This document shows positions 16,451 through 24,617 of a stretch of 64,000 nucleotides of DNA, one piece after another. Positions within the stretch are counted from its first letter, which is position 1, and each line of letters opens with the position of its first letter. Below the pieces are notes generated by a model, which was given only the letters and a program-made list of their open reading frames with translations, had not been told where the DNA came from and made no database searches. This DNA is from Psychrobacillus sp044762655 (GTDB taxonomy: Bacteria; Bacillota; Bacilli; Bacillales_A; Planococcaceae), in NCBI RefSeq assembly GCF_044762655.1, contig NZ_JBIWER010000006.1, positions 62,001-126,000 of the forward strand, written 5' to 3'. The position numbers and the translations under genes were made by a program.

Positions 16451-17896
16451 TTATATTTCAAAGGCAGTAAAACTACCCTCATCATCAAGATCTTTAATCC
16501 TAATAACTTTATCGGCAAACTGTTCAACCGCATCTATGCTGTTTCTTCCTATTACAAGGGATAGCACCTTAAAACTCTTTTCCTTTTTCTTTCTATTAAA
16601 CTCTTCAAGAAATGACGCCGATAATCTATCTTCTCCATCTGTTACAAACACAATATCCGCTTGTTTAAAACGGCTTTCGTTTATTACATTTACTGCTCCT
16701 TCAAGAGGAAGTGAAAAATTCGTACCTCCACCTAAGAAAGTTTGGGCTAAATGGATTATATCTGAAGTTTTTATTTTTCCTTTTTCAAATGTTAAAATTT
16801 GCGTCGAGGAAGAGAACAAAATTAAACAAAAATCCCTTCCTTGTTTTCTTGCAATGGACATAAGAGCTAGCGAAAAACCTTTGGATTGGGTCTCTAGTAT
16901 TTGCATACTTCCCGATTGATCCAGACAAAGTATGATTGGTCCCTTCCCTAATATCTTTCGACCTTTTTGCTCATATTGCATCGTCTGCCCTTCTACAAGG
17001 CGCCGAAGAAAGTCGTTCTTTGTTATTAGGTGTGTATATAGGCTTAATTCTATTGGCAGTAATCTCTCTACATCGTTGCCTAACGTAATCCCACTTCTTT
17101 CTATTGAATCACTTTTCTTACGCTTTTGCTTATTTCCTGCTATCTGTTTCAATCTTCCAGCCCAATCCGCAATTTCTTTCATCTTATTATTAGCTGCAAT
17201 TTTTTCAGCTAATAAAATTTGATCACGCAAAGGAATCTTTTTCAGTTCTGCATCCCCACTCCCCGCACTGTAGCCTCCAAGCAATGACTTTAGACTATCT
17301 TTTACTTGTTCTGTTTCTTCCATGGCATGAGTTAATAATTCGGAAAAGCTGTCACTGTTATTTTGAAGCATCCATTGCAATTTCTCGTTAAACTTAGTTA
17401 TCGCTTCTGTAAAAATTTCCTCTGACTCCAGAATTCCATTTTCTGTATTTACTTCCCGTTCTTGCATTTGAGATTTCCTTTTGAACGTGTGAAGTTCTTG
17501 CATCTGTTTCTGAAATTTTTCATCTTCCTTTTTTTGGTCAGCTAGCCACTGATTCACCCTATCTCCGAATTTCACAGTAGCAATAGCTGACGAAAAATCA
17601 TCTAATCTGGTGAAGTTCCGGTATTCACCGAAGTATTTATCCTTCATAATTCTTTCCATGAGTGATTTATTGACCATCAGAATGTTATCTACATCTCTTT
17701 CCGTAATTTCAGGTTTCATCTTATATAAGGAAGCCCAAATGTCAGCTAGTAATGGTTCGAACATTGGTAACTCACCTTCAGCTCTGATTTTTTGAAGACC
17801 GAGTGACATCTCAAAAACTTCTTTGAAACGTCTTTTATCGAATGAGTCCGTGTTCAATACGGAAAGGTTGTCGATGTAACTTTTAGGATACTTCAC
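16451..17896 (-). CDS. VWA-domain protein (ViaA/CoxE-like) partner of a MoxR ATPase
   Basis: The C-terminal ~190 residues form a von Willebrand A domain with an intact MIDAS: DQSGSM (DxSxS), a Thr in GGGTNFSLPL and Asp in VFVTDGED. The N-terminal two thirds are helical and highly charged, with a likely coiled coil around MQELHTFKRKSQMQE. Proteins like this (E. coli ViaA) pair with MoxR-type AAA+ ATPases as metal-insertion or remodelling chaperones. The ATPase gene lies directly upstream with a 15-bp gap. I chose GTG 17896, preceded by AAGAGG; the GTG at 17905 lies inside that Shine-Dalgarno sequence. The specific client is unknown. Confidence 0.85.
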   Translation of the reverse strand: MKYPKSYIDNLSVLNTDSFDKRRFKEVFEMSLGLQKIRAEGELPMFEPLLADIWASLYKMKPEITERDVDNILMVNKSLMERIMKDKYFGEYRNFTRLDDFSSAIATVKFGDRVNQWLADQKKEDEKFQKQMQELHTFKRKSQMQEREVNTENGILESEEIFTEAITKFNEKLQWMLQNNSDSFSELLTHAMEETEQVKDSLKSLLGGYSAGSGDAELKKIPLRDQILLAEKIAANNKMKEIADWAGRLKQIAGNKQKRKKSDSIERSGITLGNDVERLLPIELSLYTHLITKNDFLRRLVEGQTMQYEQKGRKILGKGPIILCLDQSGSMQILETQSKGFSLALMSIARKQGRDFCLILFSSSTQILTFEKGKIKTSDIIHLAQTFLGGGTNFSLPLEGAVNVINESRFKQADIVFVTDGEDRLSASFLEEFNRKKKEKSFKVLSLVIGRNSIDAVEQFADKVIRIKDLDDEGSFTAFEI

Positions 17897-17911
17897 AGAG
17901 GACACCTCTTT

Positions 17912-19087
17912 TCACATTTTAAAAAAGATACTCGAAGACCAACTTTGTTCATTTAGGTTATCCAAATGACAAGGTTCTAAAATCCTATCTAAAATCTCCT
18001 GTTGCATCGAGGTTACTTTATTTAGTAAAACATCGATATCAGCCTGCCGACTTTGATTGTGAATTTTAAGCTTATTTAACTCAGCCATTAGGGCCTTCAT
18101 TTTTTGAGTTGCTTCCATTCCAGCCTCTGGTGACTGATCGTGGAGAGTGGAATAGAAAATTTCATTTGCTTCATTTTTTAGGGAATATAGGGTTTGCGTA
18201 ATGACGTCATGTGCATGGTTCCGAATAATGTAGGATACGATATCTTTTTGGTCTACCTTTTCCCAAAGGACATTTTCAAGAATCATCATATCATCCATCT
18301 GGACGACTTGCCTTTGACTAATCACTGCTTTAGCTTGCAGAACGCTCAATGACTGCTTGAACCTCCTATCTGATGGACGAATTCCTTCATCCCTCAAACC
18401 CACACGAATCTTCGATAGGGCTTTATATACCTCATCCGGAATGATTACGTTATCGGTCAAAAACTGGAGATGCACTAATTCTTCCAATGTCATGAAAGGC
18501 ATTTGCATAGTTTGTCCAGCAGCTTTTAACATCGAGACAAAATTCGTTTCATCTGCAATAGGGTTAATCTCATATCGCAAAAGGAAACGGTCAAATAATG
18601 CATCAAGCCCTTCTTCTTCGTCTGGGTATTCATTCGAAGCACTTATTACAGACATCAAGGGAACTTGAACTGGTGTCCCGTAATTATAGAATAGTCTTTC
18701 GTTAATAAGTGTCAGCATGCTATTCAAAATAGCAGAATTTGCTTTAAAGATTTCATCCAAGAAAACTAAATTTGCTTCTGGCATCTTATTTGTAGTAATC
18801 CTTTGGTATACACCCTGCTCCAAACCTTTTAACGATAATGGACCAAATACTTCCTCGGGTGTACTGAACTTTGTCAGCAACCATTGAAAATATGTGCACC
18901 CCTCTATAATTGTGGATAATTCACTAGACAATGCCGATTTAGCAGTTCCTGCAGGACCGATCATGAGCATAGATTGTCTTGAAAGTAATGCAACTAGAAT
19001 TCCCTCAACCTCTTTCTCTCGTTCCAAAAACTTTGAATTGAGCGCCTGTCTGATTTGAACTAACTTATTGTAATCAGTGACTATCAT
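17912..19087 (-). CDS. MoxR-family AAA+ ATPase (RavA-like)
   Basis: AAA+ ATPase with Walker A GPAGTAKSALS (residues about 39-49), Walker B LVFLDEIFKAN, sensor 1 in VISASNEYPDE, an Arg finger region (LFDRFLLRYE) and sensor 2 (GIRPSDRRFKQ). The C-terminal ~100 residues are helical. MoxR ATPases act as chaperones with a VWA protein, encoded here as the next gene. Size (391 aa) is shorter than E. coli RavA. Start: ATG after AAGGAGTAATAAAAC. The two genes form an operon on the minus strand. Role in envelope stress or metallo-enzyme maturation is inferred from the family. Confidence 0.88.
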   Translation of the reverse strand: MIVTDYNKLVQIRQALNSKFLEREKEVEGILVALLSRQSMLMIGPAGTAKSALSSELSTIIEGCTYFQWLLTKFSTPEEVFGPLSLKGLEQGVYQRITTNKMPEANLVFLDEIFKANSAILNSMLTLINERLFYNYGTPVQVPLMSVISASNEYPDEEEGLDALFDRFLLRYEINPIADETNFVSMLKAAGQTMQMPFMTLEELVHLQFLTDNVIIPDEVYKALSKIRVGLRDEGIRPSDRRFKQSLSVLQAKAVISQRQVVQMDDMMILENVLWEKVDQKDIVSYIIRNHAHDVITQTLYSLKNEANEIFYSTLHDQSPEAGMEATQKMKALMAELNKLKIHNQSRQADIDVLLNKVTSMQQEILDRILEPCHLDNLNEQSWSSSIFFKM

Positions 19088-19478
19088 GTTTTATTACTCC
19101 TTGTTTTGTAATATATACGGAAAATGTAGTGTCTCCATCCCATTTCTTGCGGAAAATATATTCTAGAAATAGTTTTAATTACAGTTTGATTCAAAATTAG
19201 CCATTTACTCTTTCCTTTATGATATTAACCAAAAGATACTTTTTTCAGCTTTCATAACAGTAAAAATTGAGCAAATTTAATGAGATGTACTGATATTTCA
19301 TTTAGTATACCGTGAAAAAAAACCAACTGGAACAGTTCATGATGCTAGGAACATAGTAAAGCTAGGTACGACTGGACTTATCTTTGCTCCATAACCTCCT
19401 TGGATTCTAATTAGGTACTATTAGAACAGTTCTAATCATATTCTTAAAAGGATAAAAGGAAGAGGAGTGTAAAGTTAG
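19088..19478. other. Intergenic region between moxR and the sugar dehydrogenase gene
   Basis: About 390 bp separating divergent genes. The only outstanding element is the 17-bp palindrome at 19420-19436. No small gene, riboswitch or repeat was seen in the remainder. Confidence 0.4.
19420..19436. promoter_or_regulatory. Palindromic operator candidate upstream of the PQQ-type dehydrogenase
   Basis: ATTAGAACAGTTCTAAT is a perfect 17-bp palindrome (8-bp arms) ending 42 bp before the TTG start. A related half-site, GATTCTAATTAGG, lies about 15 bp upstream. It looks like a repressor site; the regulator is not identifiable here. Confidence 0.5.
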
Positions 19479-20894
19479 TTGGAAAAAGTTAAGGTTAGTT
19501 TACGTCCTATTTTAAATAAGGTAAATTTACCTACTGTTTTGAAAACAACTATACTTCCAGGTGACTCGATGGAAAGATTATTTGTTGCAACCCAGGTAGG
19601 CGAGATCTTTTACATAAGAGATGGTGCTATAAGAACCTTTTTAGATATTCGCTCACGAATTATTAAACTAGGTGGATCTAGTGGTGGATATGATGAACGT
19701 GGATTGTTAGGTCTAGCGTTTCATCCCGATTTTTATTTTAACGGTCTGTTTTACCTTCATTATTCAGTAGCCGAATCACAAGGTCCAGGTGCACTTCCTG
19801 AAACTTTTGAGCCTAACCCATGTGATCCTAGAACCTTAAACCTAAAGTGGTTGAACAGAGAAACTCAATATGACCATATTGATACAGTTGAAGAATGGAT
19901 TTTACAACCCAATGGTCAACCTCAAAAACGACGGACATTACTTAACTTAAGAAGACCATTTTTAAACCACAATGGTGTCAATAGCTTAAACTTCTCACCT
20001 GAAACAAGAAAACTTATTTTAACTACAGGAGATGGTGGATCTGGCTATGATCCATTTAACTTAAGTCAAAACGATATGGAGATAGCTGGAAAAATAATTG
20101 AAATCGATGTAGTTAACTATACATTTGTATATAATCCACCCGTAGTTACACGATTCGATGAGCTTCCATTGCCAATTCAGGAAACACTTTCGGTAATGGC
20201 TAAAGGAGTTAGAAATATACCGGGCATTTCATTTCAAAGATTTTATAATCAGTATGTTAAATATGTGGGAAATGTCGGACAAGATTTGGTAGAGTCGATA
20301 TTTTCATTCGCTCAATATAAAACAATACCTGTTACTCAGCTTACCCAAAATTCTTTAATGACATCTGAACCTGACCAAGACGGTTTTATTAACTTTGGCT
20401 GGCGAGGGTGGGAAGGTGCTTTTCCTACTTCTATTATTAGGGCTTGCTCTGCTGATCCGACTTTGGATGAGAAGACAATCGCTTATTACAATGAAGCAGT
20501 ACAAAATTCAATGAAGCGTCTTCAGCCTTTAACTAGTTATTTTCATAAAGATCCACGACCCGATAAGTTTGAGGGAACTGCACTTACAGGAGTGCAAGCA
20601 TATATGGGGAATGGAATTCCCGATTTAACAGGATGCGTTGTGTTTACTGATCTTGACAAGGACGAAGAATCTCCACCTCCTGGAAGAGGTGTTTTAGCTT
20701 ATACTAGGGTAAGATCAGATGGCAAACCAAATGATTTTAGTGTTATTGAAACCGATTATAATTTTGGATCCGGATCAGCTTATTATGTAAGTTTAGGAAC
20801 GAATATGGATCAAACCAGACTTTACTTAGGGGTCTATGGCTCAACGAAAGTGACCGACTTTAACCAGGGTACAGTTTTTGAAATTGTTCCATGA
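19479..20894 (+). CDS. PQQ-type sugar dehydrogenase fold (GSDH/HHIP-like)
   Basis: Six-bladed beta-propeller of the glucose/sorbosone dehydrogenase family. Diagnostic stretches are ERLFVATQVGEIF, RGLLGLAFHPDF with the catalytic-type His, FLNHNGVNSLNFSP and LILTTGDGGSGYDPFNLSQN, and a late Ca/PQQ region (FGWRGWEGAFP). Such enzymes oxidise sugars with pyrroloquinoline quinone and are normally secreted. Here no signal peptide or lipobox is visible: the protein starts MEKVKVSLRP. The start is TTG with AGAGGAG 11 nt upstream and an in-frame TAG directly before it, so no upstream extension is possible. It may be cytoplasmic, exported by another route or not an enzyme. Length 471 aa. Confidence 0.75.
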   Translation: MEKVKVSLRPILNKVNLPTVLKTTILPGDSMERLFVATQVGEIFYIRDGAIRTFLDIRSRIIKLGGSSGGYDERGLLGLAFHPDFYFNGLFYLHYSVAESQGPGALPETFEPNPCDPRTLNLKWLNRETQYDHIDTVEEWILQPNGQPQKRRTLLNLRRPFLNHNGVNSLNFSPETRKLILTTGDGGSGYDPFNLSQNDMEIAGKIIEIDVVNYTFVYNPPVVTRFDELPLPIQETLSVMAKGVRNIPGISFQRFYNQYVKYVGNVGQDLVESIFSFAQYKTIPVTQLTQNSLMTSEPDQDGFINFGWRGWEGAFPTSIIRACSADPTLDEKTIAYYNEAVQNSMKRLQPLTSYFHKDPRPDKFEGTALTGVQAYMGNGIPDLTGCVVFTDLDKDEESPPPGRGVLAYTRVRSDGKPNDFSVIETDYNFGSGSAYYVSLGTNMDQTRLYLGVYGSTKVTDFNQGTVFEIVP

Positions 20895-20936
20895 TTTATA
20901 ACTATATAATTCTATAGATTAAATGAAACGAACAGA

Positions 20937-20981
20937 AACAAACAAGGGAGTAATTAGGCTCCCTTGTTTGTTTGTTTTTTT
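20937..20981 (+). terminator. Terminator of the PQQ-type dehydrogenase gene
   Basis: Stem ACAAACAAGGGAG/CTCCCTTGTTTGT with an 8-nt loop, followed by TTTGTTTTTTT. Confidence 0.9.
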
Positions 20982-21106
20982 GACATTTAAAAGTCAAACA
21001 CCTTGATTTCATGACCGGAAAACAGAATAAGATTTTTATTACCGCCTTCGCAATATTCAAGCCGCCACGTACAAAAATCAATTCAAATACTCATATTGGA
21101 GAGTTA

Positions 21107-21670
21107 CTAAGTTATAAAGGTCTTCAATTTTTGAAAGAAGAATAAAGCCACCTCAACCCATAGCCAGTTATAAAGGAAAGAAAATATAAAAATACCTCCT
21201 ACTGTAAGGAATGAAAGGGAATCGGATACGGTTGGACCCAGTACTGGAAAGTGGAAAACATATAGTAGACTCATAATACCTATCGTTAAGAGAATGGCAC
21301 CAATAAAAATAATGCTAAATCTCTTCTTGAAAAAGGAAAAAGCTGCTCCTATACCAATCCCTAAGAACCCTGTTGTAAATGAAAATATGACTAGTTCACT
21401 TGGATACAAAATGAATAGTAACAGGGTTGTAAGAAAATAAGACATCATTCCCATCTGAAGGGAAAACATAGCACCAATCAAAATCGGTAAAGTGGCAAAT
21501 GGACTTACAAAATATCCGATCCCTGGTAAAAGTCCACCAGCTGCCTGAAATACGGCAGCGATACAGGCAAGTAAAGATCCTAAAGTAAGCCTCTTCGCTT
21601 TAGAATTTTTACGAAATTCTACTTGAGCAACTCGAATATCATCGGAAATCATTTTTAAAAAATATATCAT
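21107..21670 (-). CDS. Multi-pass membrane protein, ECF S-component-like
   Basis: 187-residue integral membrane protein with about five or six hydrophobic segments after a charged N-terminus (IRVAQVEFRKNSKAKRL). The pattern AAVFQAAGGLLPGIGYFVSPFATLPILIGA is reminiscent of substrate-binding S components of ECF transporters, which carry small Gly/Pro-rich turns in TM1-2. I cannot assign a substrate and no EcfA/T gene is nearby. Start: ATG with GAGGTGG close upstream. It lies downstream of, and convergent with, the sugar dehydrogenase gene. Alternative: an uncharacterised DUF membrane protein. Confidence 0.55.
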   Translation of the reverse strand: MIYFLKMISDDIRVAQVEFRKNSKAKRLTLGSLLACIAAVFQAAGGLLPGIGYFVSPFATLPILIGAMFSLQMGMMSYFLTTLLLFILYPSELVIFSFTTGFLGIGIGAAFSFFKKRFSIIFIGAILLTIGIMSLLYVFHFPVLGPTVSDSLSFLTVGGIFIFSFLYNWLWVEVALFFFQKLKTFIT

Positions 21671-21816
21671 TCCACCTCATTCAAAAGCCTTTAGAGAGAA
21701 CCTCTTATAAAATAGTATTCCTAACATTATTACCATATACTACTCCAGCTGAGCTTCACTAATGTAATTGTTTATTGACTTAAATAGACAGAAGGGAATA
21801 TAGAACCCAAAAAGAA

Positions 21817-21841
21817 GGGAAATGAATATTATTCATTCCCC
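21817..21841 (-). terminator. Terminator of the acidic repeat protein gene
   Basis: On the minus strand GGGAATGAATAATATTCATTTCCC folds into an A/T-rich stem with GGG/CCC base, followed by TTCTTTTTGGG. It lies about 55 bp past the stop. Confidence 0.65.
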
Positions 21842-21896
21842 TACCTCTTTTTAATTCAGTTCAAAGCCATTACATATTGGTTTGGATAGTGAGTTC

Positions 21897-23756
21897 CTAT
21901 TTTAGAAAGCTCATAAAGCTAGAGAATGAAGCTACCAGGTCTTGATAGTATCCCACCAGTTTATCCTTTAAAGAGATTTTGTCGGATTCCGTTTGTTCTG
22001 TTTCAGGAGACAAACTTACTTCTTCATTTTCTGATTGTACTGGTTCTGTTACTGTATCTTCCACTGATTCTACAGTTTCTTGCGCTGATTCCTCAAGGTC
22101 TGTTACTGTATCTTCCACTGATTCTACAGTGTCTTGCGCTGGTTCCTCAAGGTCTGTTACTGTATCTTCCACTGATTCTACAGTGTCTTGCGCTGGATCT
22201 TCAAGGTCTGTTACTGTATTTTCCACTGATTCTACAGTGTCTTGCACTGGTTCCTCAAGGTCTGTTACTGTATCTTCCACTGATTCTACAGTGTCTTGCG
22301 CTGGTTCCTCAAGGTCTGTTACTGTATCTTCCACTGATTCTAAAGTGTCTTGCACTGGTTCCTCAAGGTCTGTTACTGTATCTTCCACTGATTCTACAGT
22401 GTCTTGCACTGGTTCCTCAAGGTCTGTTACTGTATCTTCCACTGATTCTACAGTGTCTTGCACTGGTTCCTCAAGGTCTGTTACTGTATCTTCCACTGAT
22501 TCTACAGTGTCCTGCGCTGGTGTTTCTACATCAGCAGGTAGATCGGATACTACATCAATTGCTTCCACGTTTTCAGATTCTTGACTTGTTTGAGCCAATT
22601 TTTGCTCAATAAGGGTTTGATAGTATCCAATCACACTTTGATAGCCATCAACAATAAATTTATAAGTTTCATTTATCCATGAGTCGTCTTCAGCTGTTGG
22701 CGCTTCTGCGTCTTCAGTTGCTGCGTCTTCTTCAACTGCTTCTGTATCATCTTCTACTTGACCTTCCTCAGTTGCTGGTGCTTCTTCAGCCGCTCCGTCT
22801 TCTTCAACTGCTTCCGCATCATCTTCTACTTGACCTTCTTCAGCTGTTGGTGTTGCTGGTGCTTCTGCTGCTGCGTCTTCTTCAACTGCTTCTGCATCTT
22901 CTTCTACTTGACCTTCTTCAGTTGCAGGTGCTTCTGCTTCTTCAGCTGCTTCGTCTTCTTCAACCGCTTCTGTGTCATCTTCTACTTGACCTTCTTCAGC
23001 TGTTGGTGCTTTTGGTGCTTCAGCTGCTGCATCTTCCTCAACTGCTTCTGCATCATCTTCTACTTGACTTTCTTCAGTTGCTGGTGCTTCTGGTGCTTCA
23101 GCTGCTGCGTCTTCTTCAACTGCTTCTGCATCATCTTCTACTTGACCTTCTTCAGCTGCTGGTGCTTCTGGTGCTTCAGCTGTTGCATCTTCCTCAACTG
23201 CTTCTGCATCATCTTCTACTTGACCTTCTTCAGTTGCTGGTGCTTCTGGTGCTTCAGCTGTTGCATCTTCCTCAACTGCTTCTGCATCATCTTCTACTTG
23301 ACCTTCTTCAGTTGCTGGCGCTTCTGGTGCTTCAGCTGCTGCGTCTTCTTCAACTGCTTCTGCATCATCTTCTACTTGACCTTCTTCAGCTGTTGGTGCT
23401 TCTGGCGCTTCTGCTTCTTCAGCTGGTTCTTCACCATTTGTTTCATCTATATTATCATCATTATCTGATTCATCATTATTTTTGTCGGAATTAGATTGAG
23501 CTAGTTGGCTAACTAGTTTACCTTTTTCAGGAGAACCTGGTAGACTTTTTGCTAATGCAGATACTTCCTGACCATGATTTTTTACTTGCTCAATAACTTC
23601 CGGGTTTGTACCATTTTTGTCAAGCTCTGCTGCAGAAATAGGTGCACCAGCTGCTAAAAACGTTGCTGCCACCATTGAAGTTGACATTACTAGCGGTGCA
23701 AATTTTTTCGACAAATTTTTATTTGCTTTCTTAGAGTTCATTTGTTTTTTATTCAT
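21897..23756 (-). CDS. Secreted acidic repeat protein
   Basis: Predicted surface or secreted protein of 619 aa. Residues 1-43 are a long Sec signal peptide (basic start, hydrophobic core, ISAAE cleavage region). Residues 111-357 are about nine 26-residue units rich in Ala, Glu and Asp (core EEGQVEDDAEAVEED). Residues 414-574 are nine 18-residue units (core DTVESVEDTVTDLEE). Between them and at the very C-terminus are two related aromatic segments (GYYQTLIEQKL and GYYQDLVASF). There is no LPXTG, LysM, SLH or choline-binding repeat, so the mode of wall attachment is unknown. Start: ATG after GGAGAG. The extreme negative charge suggests a cation-binding, spacer or wall-associated role. I do not recognise the family. 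Confidence 0.75.
   Translation of the reverse strand: MNKKQMNSKKANKNLSKKFAPLVMSTSMVAATFLAAGAPISAAELDKNGTNPEVIEQVKNHGQEVSALAKSLPGSPEKGKLVSQLAQSNSDKNNDESDNDDNIDETNGEEPAEEAEAPEAPTAEEGQVEDDAEAVEEDAAAEAPEAPATEEGQVEDDAEAVEEDATAEAPEAPATEEGQVEDDAEAVEEDATAEAPEAPAAEEGQVEDDAEAVEEDAAAEAPEAPATEESQVEDDAEAVEEDAAAEAPKAPTAEEGQVEDDTEAVEEDEAAEEAEAPATEEGQVEEDAEAVEEDAAAEAPATPTAEEGQVEDDAEAVEEDGAAEEAPATEEGQVEDDTEAVEEDAATEDAEAPTAEDDSWINETYKFIVDGYQSVIGYYQTLIEQKLAQTSQESENVEAIDVVSDLPADVETPAQDTVESVEDTVTDLEEPVQDTVESVEDTVTDLEEPVQDTVESVEDTVTDLEEPVQDTLESVEDTVTDLEEPAQDTVESVEDTVTDLEEPVQDTVESVENTVTDLEDPAQDTVESVEDTVTDLEEPAQDTVESVEDTVTDLEESAQETVESVEDTVTEPVQSENEEVSLSPETEQTESDKISLKDKLVGYYQDLVASFSSFMSFLK
22035..22517 (-). repeat. 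54-bp tandem repeat array in the acidic protein gene
   Basis: Nine in-frame copies of a 54-bp unit encoding 18 residues (core DTVESVEDTVTDLEEP). Copies are nearly identical at DNA level, with occasional single changes such as GTATTT for GTATCT, a sign of recent expansion or conversion. Confidence 0.9.
22686..23426 (-). repeat. 78-bp tandem repeat array in the acidic protein gene
   Basis: About nine in-frame copies of a 78-bp unit encoding 26 residues (core EEGQVEDDAEAVEED). It is more diverged than the 54-bp array, with unit-length variants near the 3' end. Confidence 0.85.
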
Positions 23757-24309
23757 TACTTGATCTCTCCTAATTCGTATTTTTTCTACTGATAGGATGG
23801 ATTTTTCATAAATTCCTGATTTATCGTTTCACCTCTTATTCTCCTGAGTAAGATTTATTACTCAAATATTTTTCGGCAGCACCATCTTCTGCCTGCCTTG
23901 AATATAACAAAGCATTGTTACCATTTAGTGTTACTCTGATTAAAAAAGATGAAGCTTTCATTACGTATTATTAGAATTTTGCAATATGTGAAATAATATA
24001 ATTAGCCCAAAAAACTCGATTCTAAAAAAATGATTACGCTTTCATATTTGTTCTCCCTGTCATTTAATATGTACTCCCATCCATTTTATTAAGAAAAACT
24101 ATCGATTTTAATTTTACAAATAAGACTATAAAGTAAAAATTACCAAAATAACATAACGGTTGTTTGATAATTCTTTATTTTCAATCATTTGCTAGTATCT
24201 CTGTAGATGTAAAAATACATTTAATTGAGCAAATAAAAATGGTTCAACTAAGAATGGCAGGACTACTTGCTCTTGCAAACTTATATCTCTTTTTAACCCA
24301 TGTATAGTC
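23757..24309 (-). other. Long structured 5' region of the acidic protein gene
   Basis: Upstream of the ATG at 23756 the minus strand contains GGCAG/CTGCC (23897-23875) and TGAGTAA/TTACTCA (23864-23845) stems in tandem, then a purine-rich stretch. The spacing looks like a structured leader, but I could not match it to a known riboswitch core. The remainder up to 24309 is AT-rich with no gene. Confidence 0.35.
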
Positions 24310-24452
24310 TTGGCCATTCCGAAGATCAAAGTATCAAGAATGTGTACCTCCAGCGTGACAAAAGAAGCCTCCCAAAAGTTCAATGAACTAATGAGAAGCC
24401 TCGATTATAATACTCTATATTAGCATTTCACTTTCACCTTTCATACAAACCC
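24310..24452 (-). repeat. Terminator-hairpin repeat, copy A (after the PBP gene)
   Basis: Minus-strand RNA would fold GAGGCTTCTCATTAGTT (24402-24386) against AACTTTTGGGAGGCTTC (24380-24364), followed by TTTTG. About 40 bp before the hairpin and 50 bp after it also match copy C at 32490-32639. It lies beyond the 3' end of the PBP gene, separated from it by about 165 bp. Confidence 0.65.
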
Positions 24453-24617
24453 TTATATATATTTTGGAATTAACGGTTTTTAGTTTCCAATTAATAGAGT
24501 TCATTGTACTTACTTTTTGTTTTGATATAAAAAGACGTGATTGAGCAGATCAATGTACTACGGTGTCTTTTAAGCCAGATAATTAATGTTTCTCCAGAAT
24601 TCTCGATGCCTCTCCAA

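Noticed and set aside
16273..16470. 65-codon plus-strand frame before the VWA gene end
   Set aside because: No ribosome binding site, overlaps the 3' end of the VWA gene and has a random-looking composition.
22035..23426. Tandem repeats considered as a CRISPR array
   Set aside because: Units are contiguous, in frame, without unique spacers and inside a coding gene.
21926..23494. Long plus-strand open frames opposite the acidic repeat protein
   Set aside because: They are Leu- or Cys/Phe-rich repeats produced by reading the complementary strand of the tandem arrays; no ribosome binding sites, and the minus frame has a signal peptide and sensible composition.
24192..24383. 63-codon minus-strand frame within hairpin repeat copy A
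   Set aside because: It lies partly inside a non-coding repeat shared with copy C, where the frame is not kept.
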